A stretch of 64,000 nt of DNA. It comes from Hyphomicrobiales bacterium (lineage in GTDB: Bacteria; Pseudomonadota; Alphaproteobacteria; Rhizobiales; Xanthobacteraceae). The translations under genes and the position numbers were made by a program. Shown piece after piece: positions 16,714 through 25,365 of this stretch (its first letter is position 1; every line of letters begins with the position of its first letter). The notes beneath the pieces are model-generated. The model was not told the DNA's origin. It made no database searches and worked only from the letters and a program-made list of their open reading frames with translations. The stretch is from positions 1-64,000 of the forward strand of contig JAFKKH010000019.1 in assembly GCA_017305665.1 (NCBI GenBank), in the 5' to 3' direction.

Positions 16714-18036
16714 TCAATGTTCTTTCAAAGGAATGCTTACGCGCACCCGCAAACCGGACCCCTTCGAGTGAGGCTTGTTTTCCAGGCGGATCGATCCGTG
16801 ACACTGGTCCGCAATGCGTCGCACGATCGAAAGACCAAGGCCGGTCCCTTCTCCACGGAAACGGCTGCCCCTGAAGAAGGGCTCAAAAATCCGATCGAGA
16901 TCGACCTCCGGAATTCCCGGCCCGGTGTCGTCGACCTGAAAAACCACATGCTCGTCCTCGACGAATAAACTCACGTCCACGCGCCCGCCGGCAGGCGTGT
17001 GCCGCAGTGCATTGTCGATAAGGTTTCGGGCGAGCACGCCGAGCGCGACGGACTCGGCGCGAACCGACACCGCCTCCACCCGGATAAATCCGAGATCAAT
17101 CGATCTGTCGCGCGCAACAGGCAGCAGATCGGCCACGACGCCCTTGACGATGCGATCGAATTCGCTGGATGGCGGATCGGTGGCAGCTTCGGAATCGTAT
17201 TTCGCCAGCGTAAGAAGCTGCTCCAGAAGGTGCGCCGTCCGTCGGGTACCGCTCTTGAGCGATTGAAGACGATCGCGTCCATCTTCGGAAAGGGCCGCCC
17301 GCTCCAGATTGTCGGCCTGGACGATCAGTGCCGTGATGGGCGTGCGCAGTTCATGCGCCGCGTCTGCAACAAACCGCCGCTCTTTGTCGAACATCGCTCC
17401 GATACGTTCGAGGAGACGATTGATCGACGCCACGAACGGAAGAAGCTCGGTTGGAATGCCTGCTATCGGCAACTTTTCCAAATGATCAGACTGTTTGGCG
17501 TCAAGATCTTTGGCAAGGCTTGAAAGCGGCCGCAGACTTCGATCCACCACGATCGCGATCACTACCATCAGGCATGGAATCAGCACCCCTAGCGGCACGA
17601 TTGTCCGCAAGGCGCTGTCCTGGGCCACCTCGTCGCGGTTGGCCGTCGGTTGGCCCACCGCGACGCGGCTTCCGTCGGAACGGGTCCGAACGAGGATACG
17701 CCACTGCTCCCCGTTCCATGCGATCGTCTGAAGACCGTCGGATAGGTCGCTCGGCAATCCGTAGTGTGTAGTTCCTGAATTGCCTGTAGCATTCCGCGGT
17801 TGCAGATCCTGGATAAGGAGTTGCGCTTCTCCATCGATATTGCCTTCGGAAGGAAGTCTGCCTTCGAGGCGATTGTTTGCCGCCAACGATCCGACCTGGA
17901 GCAAGATAGCGTCCTGAAGTTCGATAGCTTCATCAAATGCCCACCTGAAGGCCAGATAACCCGCGACGAGCGCTGTCCCGACGACGAAGACGGCAAGGCC
18001 CGCGAAAAGGCGGCCGCGCAGAGAGGCGATCAGCAT
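16714..18036 (-). CDS. Sensor histidine kinase, QseC/PmrB-like
   Basis: 440 residues from the ATG at 18036 (MLIASLRGRLFAG), which overlaps the response-regulator stop by 7 bp. Two membrane segments (about 9-30 and 146-168) flank a periplasmic domain of about 115 residues. A HAMP-like linker follows (VDRSLRPLSSLAKDL), then the H-box VADAAHELRTPITAL, the N-box NLIDNALRHTPAGG, and DDTGPGIP / GTGLGLSIVRRI of the ATPase domain. It signals to the adjacent regulator. The ligand is unknown; in QseC/PmrB/TctE relatives it can be metals, acid or carboxylates. Confidence 0.93.
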   Translation of the reverse strand: MLIASLRGRLFAGLAVFVVGTALVAGYLAFRWAFDEAIELQDAILLQVGSLAANNRLEGRLPSEGNIDGEAQLLIQDLQPRNATGNSGTTHYGLPSDLSDGLQTIAWNGEQWRILVRTRSDGSRVAVGQPTANRDEVAQDSALRTIVPLGVLIPCLMVVIAIVVDRSLRPLSSLAKDLDAKQSDHLEKLPIAGIPTELLPFVASINRLLERIGAMFDKERRFVADAAHELRTPITALIVQADNLERAALSEDGRDRLQSLKSGTRRTAHLLEQLLTLAKYDSEAATDPPSSEFDRIVKGVVADLLPVARDRSIDLGFIRVEAVSVRAESVALGVLARNLIDNALRHTPAGGRVDVSLFVEDEHVVFQVDDTGPGIPEVDLDRIFEPFFRGSRFRGEGTGLGLSIVRRIADQCHGSIRLENKPHSKGSGLRVRVSIPLKEH

Positions 18037-18692
18037 GACCGATCCACCATCCACCCCACTCCCCTTACGTTGCGGATGGCTGATGCGCCGAGCTTCTTCC
18101 GGATCGCGTGGATCAGGAATTCGACGGCGTTGCTTTCCACTTCCTCGTTCCAACCGTAGATATGCCGTTCAAGGTCAGTGCGAGATAAAATCGTTCCCGG
18201 ACGCGTCATGAGCGCCTGAAGCAACGCGAACTCCCGGGCGGTCAAGTGAACACTCTCGCCGTCCTGAACCGCCTCATGGGTTGAGGGATTCAAGCTGATT
18301 GCGCCGTTGCTCAAGATCGCCGAACCGCCGCTTCCCTGCCGACGCAGAACCGCACGCATGCGGGCAAGCAATTCTCCGATTTCAAACGGCTTCACAACGT
18401 AATCATCGGCCCCGAGATCCAGCCCGTGGATGCGATCGTCGATAGCATCGCGCGCCGTCACGATAATGACGGGTAATCGATGGTCTCTATTCCGGAATAC
18501 TCGCAGCACCTCCATGCCATCGGAGGGCGGCAACCCAAGATCGAGCAACGCTAGGTCGTACGTCTCGTTGCGGGAGGCTTCGATCGCCGTGTCGCCGTCC
18601 GTTACCCAATCGACGGCATAGGCGGCATCCTTCAGGGCCTGGGCCACGGCCGCGCCAACCATTTGATCGTCTTCTACCAGCAAGACACGCAT
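18030..18692 (-). CDS. OmpR-family response regulator, QseB/PmrA-like
   Basis: 220 residues. Receiver domain 1-115: acidic pair VEDDQ (residues 6-10), phospho-acceptor Asp in LALLDLGLPPSDG, and KPFEIGELLARMRAVLRR. Winged-helix DNA-binding domain 125-220 with LTAREFALLQALMTRPGTIL and VEFLIHAIRKKLG. It is cotranscribed with its kinase (7-bp overlap) and divergent from the COG4705 operon. The 187-bp space between carries two CTTAGC-N5-CTTAG repeats, which fit the tandem half-site spacing of this subfamily. Confidence 0.95.
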   Translation of the reverse strand: MRVLLVEDDQMVGAAVAQALKDAAYAVDWVTDGDTAIEASRNETYDLALLDLGLPPSDGMEVLRVFRNRDHRLPVIIVTARDAIDDRIHGLDLGADDYVVKPFEIGELLARMRAVLRRQGSGGSAILSNGAISLNPSTHEAVQDGESVHLTAREFALLQALMTRPGTILSRTDLERHIYGWNEEVESNAVEFLIHAIRKKLGASAIRNVRGVGWMVDRSC

Positions 18693-18741
18693 GGAACACC
18701 GTTTCCTGACGGGGGACGCATGGCGCGTATCCCTCGCTTAA

Positions 18742-18758
18742 CTTAGCAACAACTTAGC
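18742..18758 (+). promoter_or_regulatory. Tandem repeat CTTAGC-N5-CTTAGC, candidate response-regulator box
   Basis: Two identical hexamers at 18742-18747 and 18753-18758, in direct orientation with an 11-bp period, one helical turn apart. PmrA/QseB-type regulators bind tandem CTTAA-like half-sites at this period. It lies 50 bp upstream of the response-regulator start in the divergent promoter region. Confidence 0.6.
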
Positions 18759-18803
18759 ACCAGAACGCCCGAGCGCGACCTGATCCGAACGCGGCCGCTG
18801 TTT

Positions 18804-18820
18804 CCTAAGCCACCGCTAAG
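18804..18820 (-). promoter_or_regulatory. Tandem repeat CTTAGC-N5-CTTAGG on the opposite strand
   Basis: Read on the - strand: CTTAGC (18820-18815), five bases GGTGG, CTTAGG (18809-18804). Same 11-bp period as the box at 18742 but inverted relative to it, and 60 bp upstream of the first COG4705 gene. The pair suggests that both divergent transcripts are controlled by the same regulator. Confidence 0.55.
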
Positions 18821-18879
18821 TCAAGCCTCGCACCGTTCCCATCAGAATACACGAACGCCGATCGAACCAGGAAGACGAC

Positions 18880-19656
18880 ATGGATGTTGCAGAAATCAGC
18901 CGGACGGCTTCCTTGAACAAGGTGCCGGAAGTAACCTTGGCCTTCTGGATCATCAAAGTGCTGTCAACAACCGTCGGCGAGACCGGCGCGGACTACTTGG
19001 CTGTCCACGTTGGTTTAGGGACGGCCCTGACTGACTGCATAACGCTGACGCTCTTGGTTGTAGCTGTAGCAATTCAGCTTCGAACCTCACGCTACATTCC
19101 ATGGATTTACTGGCTTACCGTCGTGCTCATTAGCGTCGTCGGGACCCAGATCACTGATGCGCTCACTGACGGAATGGAGGTGAGCCTTTATGTCAGTACC
19201 CCGGCATTCGGGGCGACATTGGCAGCAACATTTGCGACTTGGTACGCGGTGGAGCGGACTCTCTCGATCCACACAATCACCACCCTCCGACGCGAATCGT
19301 TCTATTGGGGCGCCATTCTTTGCACTTTCGCGCTCGGTACCGCTGCGGGTGATCTGGCGACAGAGGCGCTGGGCCTCGGATTCAATATGGGCGTCATCAT
19401 TTTCGGTGCGATGATCTCTTTCGTCACGATTGCTTATTTCATCGGCGCAAACGCGGTGCTTTGCTTCTGGCTGGCTTACATCCTGACAAGGCCTTTGGGA
19501 GCTCTCGGCGATTTGCTGTCACAGTCGCGCGAATACGGCGGAGTGGGACTCGGTTCGGTCTACACCAGCATCGGCTTTCTCACTCTCATCGTCATCCTGG
19601 TTGCATTCCTGAGTCTCGACCAACGGCAAACACAGTCACCCTCAACAAGATCCTAG
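18880..19656 (+). CDS. COG4705 / DUF347 repeat membrane protein (first copy)
   Basis: 258 residues, nearly all membrane. Four copies of the DUF347 motif are visible: residues 15-40 (FWIIKVLSTTVGETGAD), 74-95 (PWIYWLTVVLISVVGTQITD), 140-161 (SFYWGAILCTFALGTAAGD) and 193-214 (LCFWLAYILTRPLGALGD). The core is [F/Y]W-x3-[L/I]-[T/S]-x3-G-x4-D, so conserved Asp or Asp/Glu residues recur inside membrane segments. The family has no proven biochemical role. It is the first gene of a probable four-gene operon and the divergent partner of a two-component system. Confidence 0.85.
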   Translation: MDVAEISRTASLNKVPEVTLAFWIIKVLSTTVGETGADYLAVHVGLGTALTDCITLTLLVVAVAIQLRTSRYIPWIYWLTVVLISVVGTQITDALTDGMEVSLYVSTPAFGATLAATFATWYAVERTLSIHTITTLRRESFYWGAILCTFALGTAAGDLATEALGLGFNMGVIIFGAMISFVTIAYFIGANAVLCFWLAYILTRPLGALGDLLSQSREYGGVGLGSVYTSIGFLTLIVILVAFLSLDQRQTQSPSTRS

Positions 19657-19704
19657 AACTCGATTCTAGAACTCTCTGAGCGAAATTCCAAAAGGAGATC
19701 AAAT

Positions 19705-20124
19705 ATGGCTGTTCAAAGCTCGTTCCGCCCCACGCTCGCCTTGATATTGCTCGGCGCGGCTCTTTCGATAGGTGCCCTTCCGTCCATTTCCGGCGGCTTC
19801 ATGGCTCCGACGGCCGCAGAGGCTGCATCGCCGGCCAGGCTGGGTGACCTCAGCCGCTTCCGGAAGATCGCGATCGATGCGCGAACATTGCTCGACAAGA
19901 GCGATATCATGAGAGCGAAGACGCGCATGAAGGACCTCGAGATGGCATGGGATGAAGCGGAAGCCGGCCTCAAGCCACGGGCAGTCGCGGAGTGGCATGT
20001 TGTTGACAAAGCGATCGACCGGGCGCTCGCAGCAATCAGAGCGTCCGCACCCGACCTTACAAATTGCAAGAACACTCTCGATGAATTGATCATCGTCATG
20101 GATCGAAGCGGAGGAAAAGCCTGA
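19705..20124 (+). CDS. Small exported protein of the COG4705 operon
   Basis: 139 residues with a signal peptide (hydrophobic 10-27, likely cut after AEA near residue 40). The mature part is about 100 residues and mostly helical: [20 protein letters not shown] and [20 protein letters not shown]. One Cys is present (TNCKNTLDE). AAGGAG stands 9 nt before the ATG. It sits between the two COG4705 genes (48 and 52 bp gaps). I do not recognise a named family; by position it is a periplasmic partner of the membrane proteins. Confidence 0.8.
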   Translation: MAVQSSFRPTLALILLGAALSIGALPSISGGFMAPTAAEAASPARLGDLSRFRKIAIDARTLLDKSDIMRAKTRMKDLEMAWDEAEAGLKPRAVAEWHVVDKAIDRALAAIRASAPDLTNCKNTLDELIIVMDRSGGKA

Positions 20125-20176
20125 ACGGCCGATGGCCTCTTCGAACCATCCACGACTTGAATGAAAGCGACTTCCG

Positions 20177-20971
20177 ATGAAACCCCAACTGAGACATGAA
20201 CTAACTGAAACCCTGGCCAAGGTCCCTGCCGTGACGCTTGGCTTCTGGATCATCAAGATTCTGGCGACGACTCTTGGAGAAACTGGCGGCGACGCAGTTA
20301 CGATGAGCGTTTTCCATGCTGACACCAATGCGCACAACGGCGGATACCTGATCGGTACGGGGATTTTCCTTGCGGTGTTCGTCGCAGCGGTTGCTGCCCA
20401 GATTTCGACGAAGAAATTCAATCCCTGGATTTACTGGCTGGCCATCGTGGCGTCGACGACCGTGGGGACGACCATGGCGGACTTCTTTGACCGTTCGTTG
20501 GGTATCGGATACACGGGCGGCGCATCGATCCTCTTCCTCTGTGTTTTGGCATCCTTGACGATCTGGTATTTTGCCATGGGGAGCATCGACGTTCAGACAG
20601 TCGCGACTCCCAAGGTCGAGATATTCTATTGGGTCACGATCACATTCTCGCAGACTCTCGGCACAGCCCTCGGCGACTGGCTCGCCGATACGGGTGGGCT
20701 CGGCTATGACGGCGGCGCGCTGGTCTTCGGGGCCGCGCTCGTGATCGTCGCAGCACTGTATTATTGGACGAACGTTTCGCACGTGCTTTTATTCTGGGCT
20801 GCATTCATCCTGACCAGGCCGCTTGGGGCGACTGTCGGCGATTTTCTGGACAAGCCGTTGGCGCACGGCGGCCTTGCACTGAGCCGATACACGGCATCGG
20901 CCGTCCTTGCCGCGTTCATCGTCGCCTTGATTGCCTTGCTGCCGCAGCGGGCAGGTCGACATCCCGCATGA
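20177..20971 (+). CDS. COG4705 / DUF347 repeat membrane protein (second copy)
   Basis: 264 residues, paralogous to the protein at 18880 (shared KVPxVTLxFWIIKxLxTTxGETG at the N-terminus and ILTRPLGA near the C-terminus). It has the same four repeats: KILATTLGETGGD, PWIYWLAIVASTTVGTTMAD, IFYWVTITFSQTLGTALGD and LLFWAAFILTRPLGATVGD. Two copies in one operon suggest a hetero-oligomeric membrane complex or an alternate pair. The transported or sensed molecule is unknown. Confidence 0.85.
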   Translation: MKPQLRHELTETLAKVPAVTLGFWIIKILATTLGETGGDAVTMSVFHADTNAHNGGYLIGTGIFLAVFVAAVAAQISTKKFNPWIYWLAIVASTTVGTTMADFFDRSLGIGYTGGASILFLCVLASLTIWYFAMGSIDVQTVATPKVEIFYWVTITFSQTLGTALGDWLADTGGLGYDGGALVFGAALVIVAALYYWTNVSHVLLFWAAFILTRPLGATVGDFLDKPLAHGGLALSRYTASAVLAAFIVALIALLPQRAGRHPA

Positions 20972-21024
20972 CCATGAAAGTGCTATGCTCCGAAGTTCCG
21001 TAACGGTCGGACCACGAGGACGCC

Positions 21025-21792
21025 GTGAGCAATGTTTCTGGAAGAACCATGTCGCGGTGGATTGGCCTTGCCGTTTTGGTGGTCGGCCTACCCGTCGTGT
21101 GTTCCTCCCCGGCAGTTGCAGGCCCACCCTATCAGTCGGATGATCCGGAACCGACCGACTACGGTCACTACGAAATTTACGCTTTCAATAAGGGGACTCG
21201 CGCGAAGAGTGACCTCTCGGGCGCGAGCGGCGTCGATTTCAACTACGGCGCAGCACCAGACCTGCAGATCACGGCAACACTCCCTATCGGCTTCGACTTT
21301 CCTTCGAACGGTATGTCCGCTTTCGCGCCCAGCAACGTCGAACTCGCCGCCAAATACCGCTTTCTGCATCAGGATACATTCGGATTTGATGTCGCGGTGT
21401 TCCCACGAGTCTTTCTACCCAGCGGGTCCCGGCAGATCGGCGACAGCCAGGCATCCTTTCTGCTTCCGATCTGGGTCCAGAAGGACTGGGGCAAGTGGTC
21501 AGCCTTCGGAGGCGGCGGATGCCAGTTCAGCGCCGCCGGCCGCTCCCACGATTTCTGCATGTACGGCGCCACCCTGACCCGACAAGTCTTGCCCAAGCTG
21601 CAGCTTGGCGTCGAACTGTTCCATCAAACCGCAGACCGGGCAGGCACACCCTCAACGACGAGCCTGGGAATCGGAGCGAAATACGATCTGGATAAAAACG
21701 TTCACCTACTAGGCTATGTGGCGAAGGGCGTTCAAAACGCGCCGACGACAAATCAATATTCCTGGTACGCGGCGATTTTATTTACGTTTTGA
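21025..21792 (+). CDS. Outer-membrane beta-barrel protein, phenol MetA-pathway-like family
   Basis: 255 residues from a GTG start with GAGGA 5 nt upstream; signal peptide ends near AVAG (residue 32). The mature part is alternating amphipathic strands (YGHYEIYAFNKG, NVELAAKYRFLHQ, TTSLGIGAKYDLDKNVHLLG) and ends in ...YAAILFTF, a C-terminal Phe as in outer-membrane barrels. It matches the general pattern of the MetA-pathway / transporter-like barrel family. It is 53 bp behind the second COG4705 gene, so the operon spans inner membrane, periplasm and outer membrane. Confidence 0.75.
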   Translation: MSNVSGRTMSRWIGLAVLVVGLPVVCSSPAVAGPPYQSDDPEPTDYGHYEIYAFNKGTRAKSDLSGASGVDFNYGAAPDLQITATLPIGFDFPSNGMSAFAPSNVELAAKYRFLHQDTFGFDVAVFPRVFLPSGSRQIGDSQASFLLPIWVQKDWGKWSAFGGGGCQFSAAGRSHDFCMYGATLTRQVLPKLQLGVELFHQTADRAGTPSTTSLGIGAKYDLDKNVHLLGYVAKGVQNAPTTNQYSWYAAILFTF

Positions 21793-21941
21793 TCTGTTCA
21801 CTTTTGGAGTGTTTGCCTCGCGACTGCCACGGAAATCATTGAGTTTTCTGGATTTTGGGCCGCCTTTAATGCGGAGAATAACACTTCCCAACTGTGCGAT
21901 GCGCTATCCCATCTCGCCGACGGCAATCGCAAACTGGCCAC

Positions 21942-22744
21942 TCAGCGTCCTTTGAACCGTGGTTTGCGCCGGCCAAGGAATGCCGCGACGCCTTCCTTGT
22001 GATCCTCGGTGAGGCTTGCCAGCGCGAACTGATCGACGTCCATGTGACCAGCCAGATCGTCCAGCGCGTGCGCCAGCCGGTTCACGGTGAGCTTGGTCAT
22101 CGCTACCGAAATCGGCGGCTGCTCGGCGATCTTCGCGGCCAGCACCATGGCGACGTCGAAGGCTTTCCCGGGATCGGCGACCTCCTCGACCAGCCCCCAG
22201 TCGTGGGCCTCGGTCGCCGAGATGCGGTCACTGGCCAGGATCACGGCCTGCTTGGTGCGCGCCGGTCCCATCAGGTGCAACATGCGCGGCACGCTCTGCC
22301 AGCTCATGTTCATGCCGAGGCCTCTGGCACGCGCATATGGGCGTCGCGCGCCATGACCCGGAAATCGAGCGCGACCGCCAGCGCCACGCCGCCGCCAACG
22401 CAAAAGCCCTCGATAGCGCCGATGGTGATCTGCTCCATGTCCTGCCAGGCACGCGACAGCCGCGGCCCGAGCTTCAGGTGCCGCCGCAGCGATCCGATAT
22501 CCATGGTTGCGCGGGAGCGGCCCTCGGGGTCCTTCAGGTCGAACCCGGCGCTGAAGGCCTTGGGGCCGCCAGTCAACACCACGACCGACGTGCCGGCGTC
22601 ATCCTCGAAACTGCGCGCGGCGTCGGTCAACTGGCGCAACGCTTCCGGGGACAGGGCGTTGATATTGTCTCCGCGATCGAAGCGAACGATGGCGATGCGG
22701 CCTTCCGGGCCGAACCCCTTTTCAATTTTAACGAAATCCGCCAC
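21942..22744 (-). pseudogene. Enoyl-CoA hydratase/isomerase, frameshifted
   Basis: The first part (from ATG 22744) reads MADFVKIEKGFGPEGRIAIV and has the crotonase motifs GGPKAFSAGFDLKD and AIEGFCVGGGVALAVALDFR. It stops at 22310. The second part continues in another frame as LGMNMSWQSVPRMLHLMGPA through to RKPRFKGR at 21942. Restoring a single C in the string around 22319-22322 would give VPEALGMNMS, the expected family sequence. Joined length about 267 residues is normal. It is either a recent one-base loss or a sequencing error. It is divergent from the nitrile hydratase genes. Confidence 0.8.
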
Positions 22745-22865
22745 CGCACTGAATCTCCCTGCCCGCGAACGCCGAGTTTAGCGCAGTTATCATACGGATG
22801 CTCGTGTGGTGCGGTCTATCAGGGTTGCTCTCGACATCACCCGAATCCTGCGCCTATGCTTGGGC

Positions 22866-23492
22866 ATGACCGATCACGACCATGACCATCACCACGATCA
22901 TTCCGAGCTGTCGGAACTCGAATTGCGGGTCCGCGCGCTCGAAACCGTCCTGACCGAAAAAGGCTATGTCGAGCCGGCCGCGCTCGACGCCATCATTCAG
23001 GCCTACGAGACCAAAATTGGCCCTCATAACGGCGCGCAGGTTGTCGCCAAGGCGTGGACCGATCCCGCGTTCAAGAAAGCCCTGCTCGACGATGCCAGCA
23101 AGGCCGTCGGTACGCTTGGCCATGTCGGCCGCACCGGCGACCATCTGGTCGCGGTCGAGAACACGCCGCAGCGCCACAACATGGTCGTCTGCACACTGTG
23201 CTCCTGTTACCCTTGGGAAATGCTGGGCCTGCCGCCGGTTTGGTACAAGGCGGCGCCCTATCGGACGCGCGCCGTGAAGGATCCGCGCGGCGTGCTCGCA
23301 GATTTCGGCATCAGCCTGCCCAAGGAGACAGAAATCCGGGTCTGGGATTCCACTGCCGAGACGCGTTTCCTGGTGCTGCCGATGCGGCCCGCCGGTACCG
23401 AGGGCTGGAGCGAGCAGCAGCTCGCCGACCTCGTGACGCGGGATTCCATGATCGGCACCGGTTTTCCGAAAACGCCGGGCGCGCCGTCATGA
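22866..23492 (+). CDS. nthA: Nitrile hydratase alpha subunit, cobalt type
   Basis: 208 residues. The metal-binding claw [10 protein letters not shown] (Cys109, Cys112, Cys114) has Thr after the first Cys, the mark of cobalt-type nitrile hydratase, where iron types have Ser. Two of these Cys become oxidised to sulfenic and sulfinic acids. The enzyme hydrates nitriles to amides. The N-terminus [14 protein letters not shown] has six His in twelve residues, possibly a metal-gathering tail. Its stop overlaps the beta-subunit start by ATGA. I start at ATG 22866 because an upstream frame lacks family sequence. Confidence 0.95.
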   Translation: MTDHDHDHHHDHSELSELELRVRALETVLTEKGYVEPAALDAIIQAYETKIGPHNGAQVVAKAWTDPAFKKALLDDASKAVGTLGHVGRTGDHLVAVENTPQRHNMVVCTLCSCYPWEMLGLPPVWYKAAPYRTRAVKDPRGVLADFGISLPKETEIRVWDSTAETRFLVLPMRPAGTEGWSEQQLADLVTRDSMIGTGFPKTPGAPS

Positions 23493-24148
23493 ACGGCGTT
23501 CACGACATGGGCGGCATGGACGGCTTCGGCAAGGTCGAGCCCGAGCCAAACGAGCCGGTGTTCCACGAGACCTGGGAAGGCCGGGTGATGGCGATGACGC
23601 GTGCCATGGGCGCCGCCGGAGCCTTCAACATCGATGTATCGCGCTTCTATCGGGAGTCGCTGCCACCGACGGTCTATATGACCAGCTCGTACTACAAGAA
23701 ATGGTTTCTCGCCCTGCAGGATTCGCTGATCGCACGCGGTTACATCAACGACGCGGAAGTGAAGCAGGGTCATGCCGCTGCACCGGCGAAAGACCTCAAG
23801 CGCGGTCCATTCAAACTTGATGACGTGAAGCGGGTCATGACGCGCGGCAGTTTTGCCCGCGCGGCTGAGGCACCCGCAAAGTTCAAGCCGGGCGACCGCG
23901 TCCGCGCCAAGAACATCAATCCGGTCACGCACACCCGCCTGCCCCGTTATGTGCGCGGCCATGTCGGGACCATCGAACGCCATCATGGCGTTCACGTCTT
24001 CCCCGATACGGCAGCGAAGGACGCCGGCGAACATCCGACCTGGCTTTACACCGTGGTGTTCGATGGCGCGGAACTGTGGGGACCGGACGCCGATCCGACC
24101 GTGAAGGTCTCGATCGACGCGTTCGAGCCCTATCTCGAGCCGGCGTGA
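23489..24148 (+). CDS. nthB: Nitrile hydratase beta subunit
   Basis: 219 residues. [16 protein letters not shown] is the family N-terminus; [20 protein letters not shown] and the C-terminal SH3-like barrel ([45 protein letters not shown]) follow in order. It forms the alpha-beta heterodimer and supplies arginines to the oxidised Cys claw. Start at 23489 overlaps the alpha stop by 4 bp; its stop overlaps the activator start by one base. Confidence 0.95.
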   Translation: MNGVHDMGGMDGFGKVEPEPNEPVFHETWEGRVMAMTRAMGAAGAFNIDVSRFYRESLPPTVYMTSSYYKKWFLALQDSLIARGYINDAEVKQGHAAAPAKDLKRGPFKLDDVKRVMTRGSFARAAEAPAKFKPGDRVRAKNINPVTHTRLPRYVRGHVGTIERHHGVHVFPDTAAKDAGEHPTWLYTVVFDGAELWGPDADPTVKVSIDAFEPYLEPA

Positions 24149-24525
24149 TGGATCAGACGGCGGCACGCAAGGCGACGACGGAAGTCCCGAGCATTCCTTG
24201 CGATGCCGAGGGTCCGGTGTTTCGCGAGCCCTGGGAAGCGCAGGCCTTCGCCATGGCGTTGACGCTGCATGATCGCGGTGTGTTCACGTGGCCCGAATGG
24301 GCGGCAGCACTCGCCGCCGAAATCAAGCGCGCGCAGGCCGCTGGCGATCCCGATACCGGCGAGACTTACTATCGGCATTGGCTCAACACGCTCGAAGGAT
24401 TGGTCGCAGCCAAAGGCGTCAGCACACGCGAAACGCTGCTTCGTTATCGCGACGCATGGGATCATGCCGCCGACCGTACACCCCATGGTCAGCCGATCGT
24501 GCTGAGACCGGACGACTTCCGCTAG
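24148..24525 (+). CDS. Nitrile hydratase accessory/activator protein (cobalt chaperone type)
   Basis: 125 residues. [22 protein letters not shown] and [13 protein letters not shown] resemble the beta-subunit N-terminal half, as in the P14K / NthE class of activators that form a complex with apo-alpha and deliver Co. [20 protein letters not shown] is the typical core. Overlaps the beta stop by one base, so all three genes are coupled. Its stop overlaps convergent queC by 4 bp. No amidase or cobalt importer gene is visible nearby. Confidence 0.9.
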   Translation: MDQTAARKATTEVPSIPCDAEGPVFREPWEAQAFAMALTLHDRGVFTWPEWAAALAAEIKRAQAAGDPDTGETYYRHWLNTLEGLVAAKGVSTRETLLRYRDAWDHAADRTPHGQPIVLRPDDFR

Positions 24526-25232
24526 GCCGCCCGTGCGGCATATTCGCGCCAGCCCTTTGCGCGCAATTTACAGGCCGGGCATTCGCCGCAGCCAAAACCC
24601 CAATCGTGCCGCGCGCCGCGTTCGCCGAGATAGCAGGTGTGCGAGTGTTCGCGGATCAGGTCGACCAGCCCTGATCCGCCAAGTTCGTGCGCTAATCCCC
24701 ATGTCGCGGCCTTGTCGAGCCACATCAGCGGCGTGTGCAACCGGAACGGCTTGTCCATGCCGAGCTGGAGCGCACTTTCAAGCGCCTTGATGGTGTCGTT
24801 GCGGCAATCCGGATAGCCGGAATAATCAGTCTCGCACATCCCGCCGACGATGTGGGTGACGCCGCGCCGATAAGCTAGCGCGGCGGCAAAGGTGAGGAAC
24901 ACCAGGTTGCGGCCGGGCACGAACGTGTTGGGCAATCCACCCTCACCCATTTCGATAGCGACATTGCGCGTCAGCGCGGTGTCGGAAATCTCAGCCAGCG
25001 TCGGGATGGCGAGCGTGTGGTTCTCGCCGAGCCTTTCCGCCCACGCGGGGTGCAGATCTTTCATGCCCTCGAGCAGTTTCTGACGGCAATCCAGTTCAAC
25101 GGCGTGGCGCTGACCGTAATCGAACCCCAGCGTTTCGACCCGCGCAAAACGGTCCAGCGCCCAGGCGAGACACGTCGCGGAATCCTGTCCGCCGGAGAAC
25201 AGCACAAGCGCAGTTTCAGATGCATCGGTCAT
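24522..25232 (-). CDS. queC: 7-cyano-7-deazaguanine synthase
   Basis: 236 residues from ATG 25232. [18 protein letters not shown] is the PP-loop ATP pyrophosphatase motif. [11 protein letters not shown] and [18 protein letters not shown] follow, and the C-terminal zinc site is [13 protein letters not shown] together with the Cys in SHTCYLG. It converts 7-carboxy-7-deazaguanine to preQ0 in queuosine synthesis. No other que gene is in the window. The upstream 66 codons of the open frame lack family sequence, so the later start is chosen. Confidence 0.96.
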   Translation of the reverse strand: MTDASETALVLFSGGQDSATCLAWALDRFARVETLGFDYGQRHAVELDCRQKLLEGMKDLHPAWAERLGENHTLAIPTLAEISDTALTRNVAIEMGEGGLPNTFVPGRNLVFLTFAAALAYRRGVTHIVGGMCETDYSGYPDCRNDTIKALESALQLGMDKPFRLHTPLMWLDKAATWGLAHELGGSGLVDLIREHSHTCYLGERGARHDWGFGCGECPACKLRAKGWREYAARAA

Positions 25233-25365
25233 GAGTGGCCAATAGCATCCCTCGGCCTTCGCGCCAATCGGCTGGAATTGCCGGCTCAATCGACCTTTTT
25301 GCTGGGATGGTGCCATCGCTTGCGGCATAGAAGGATGCAAATCTCCAGCCCATACCGGTGCACAA

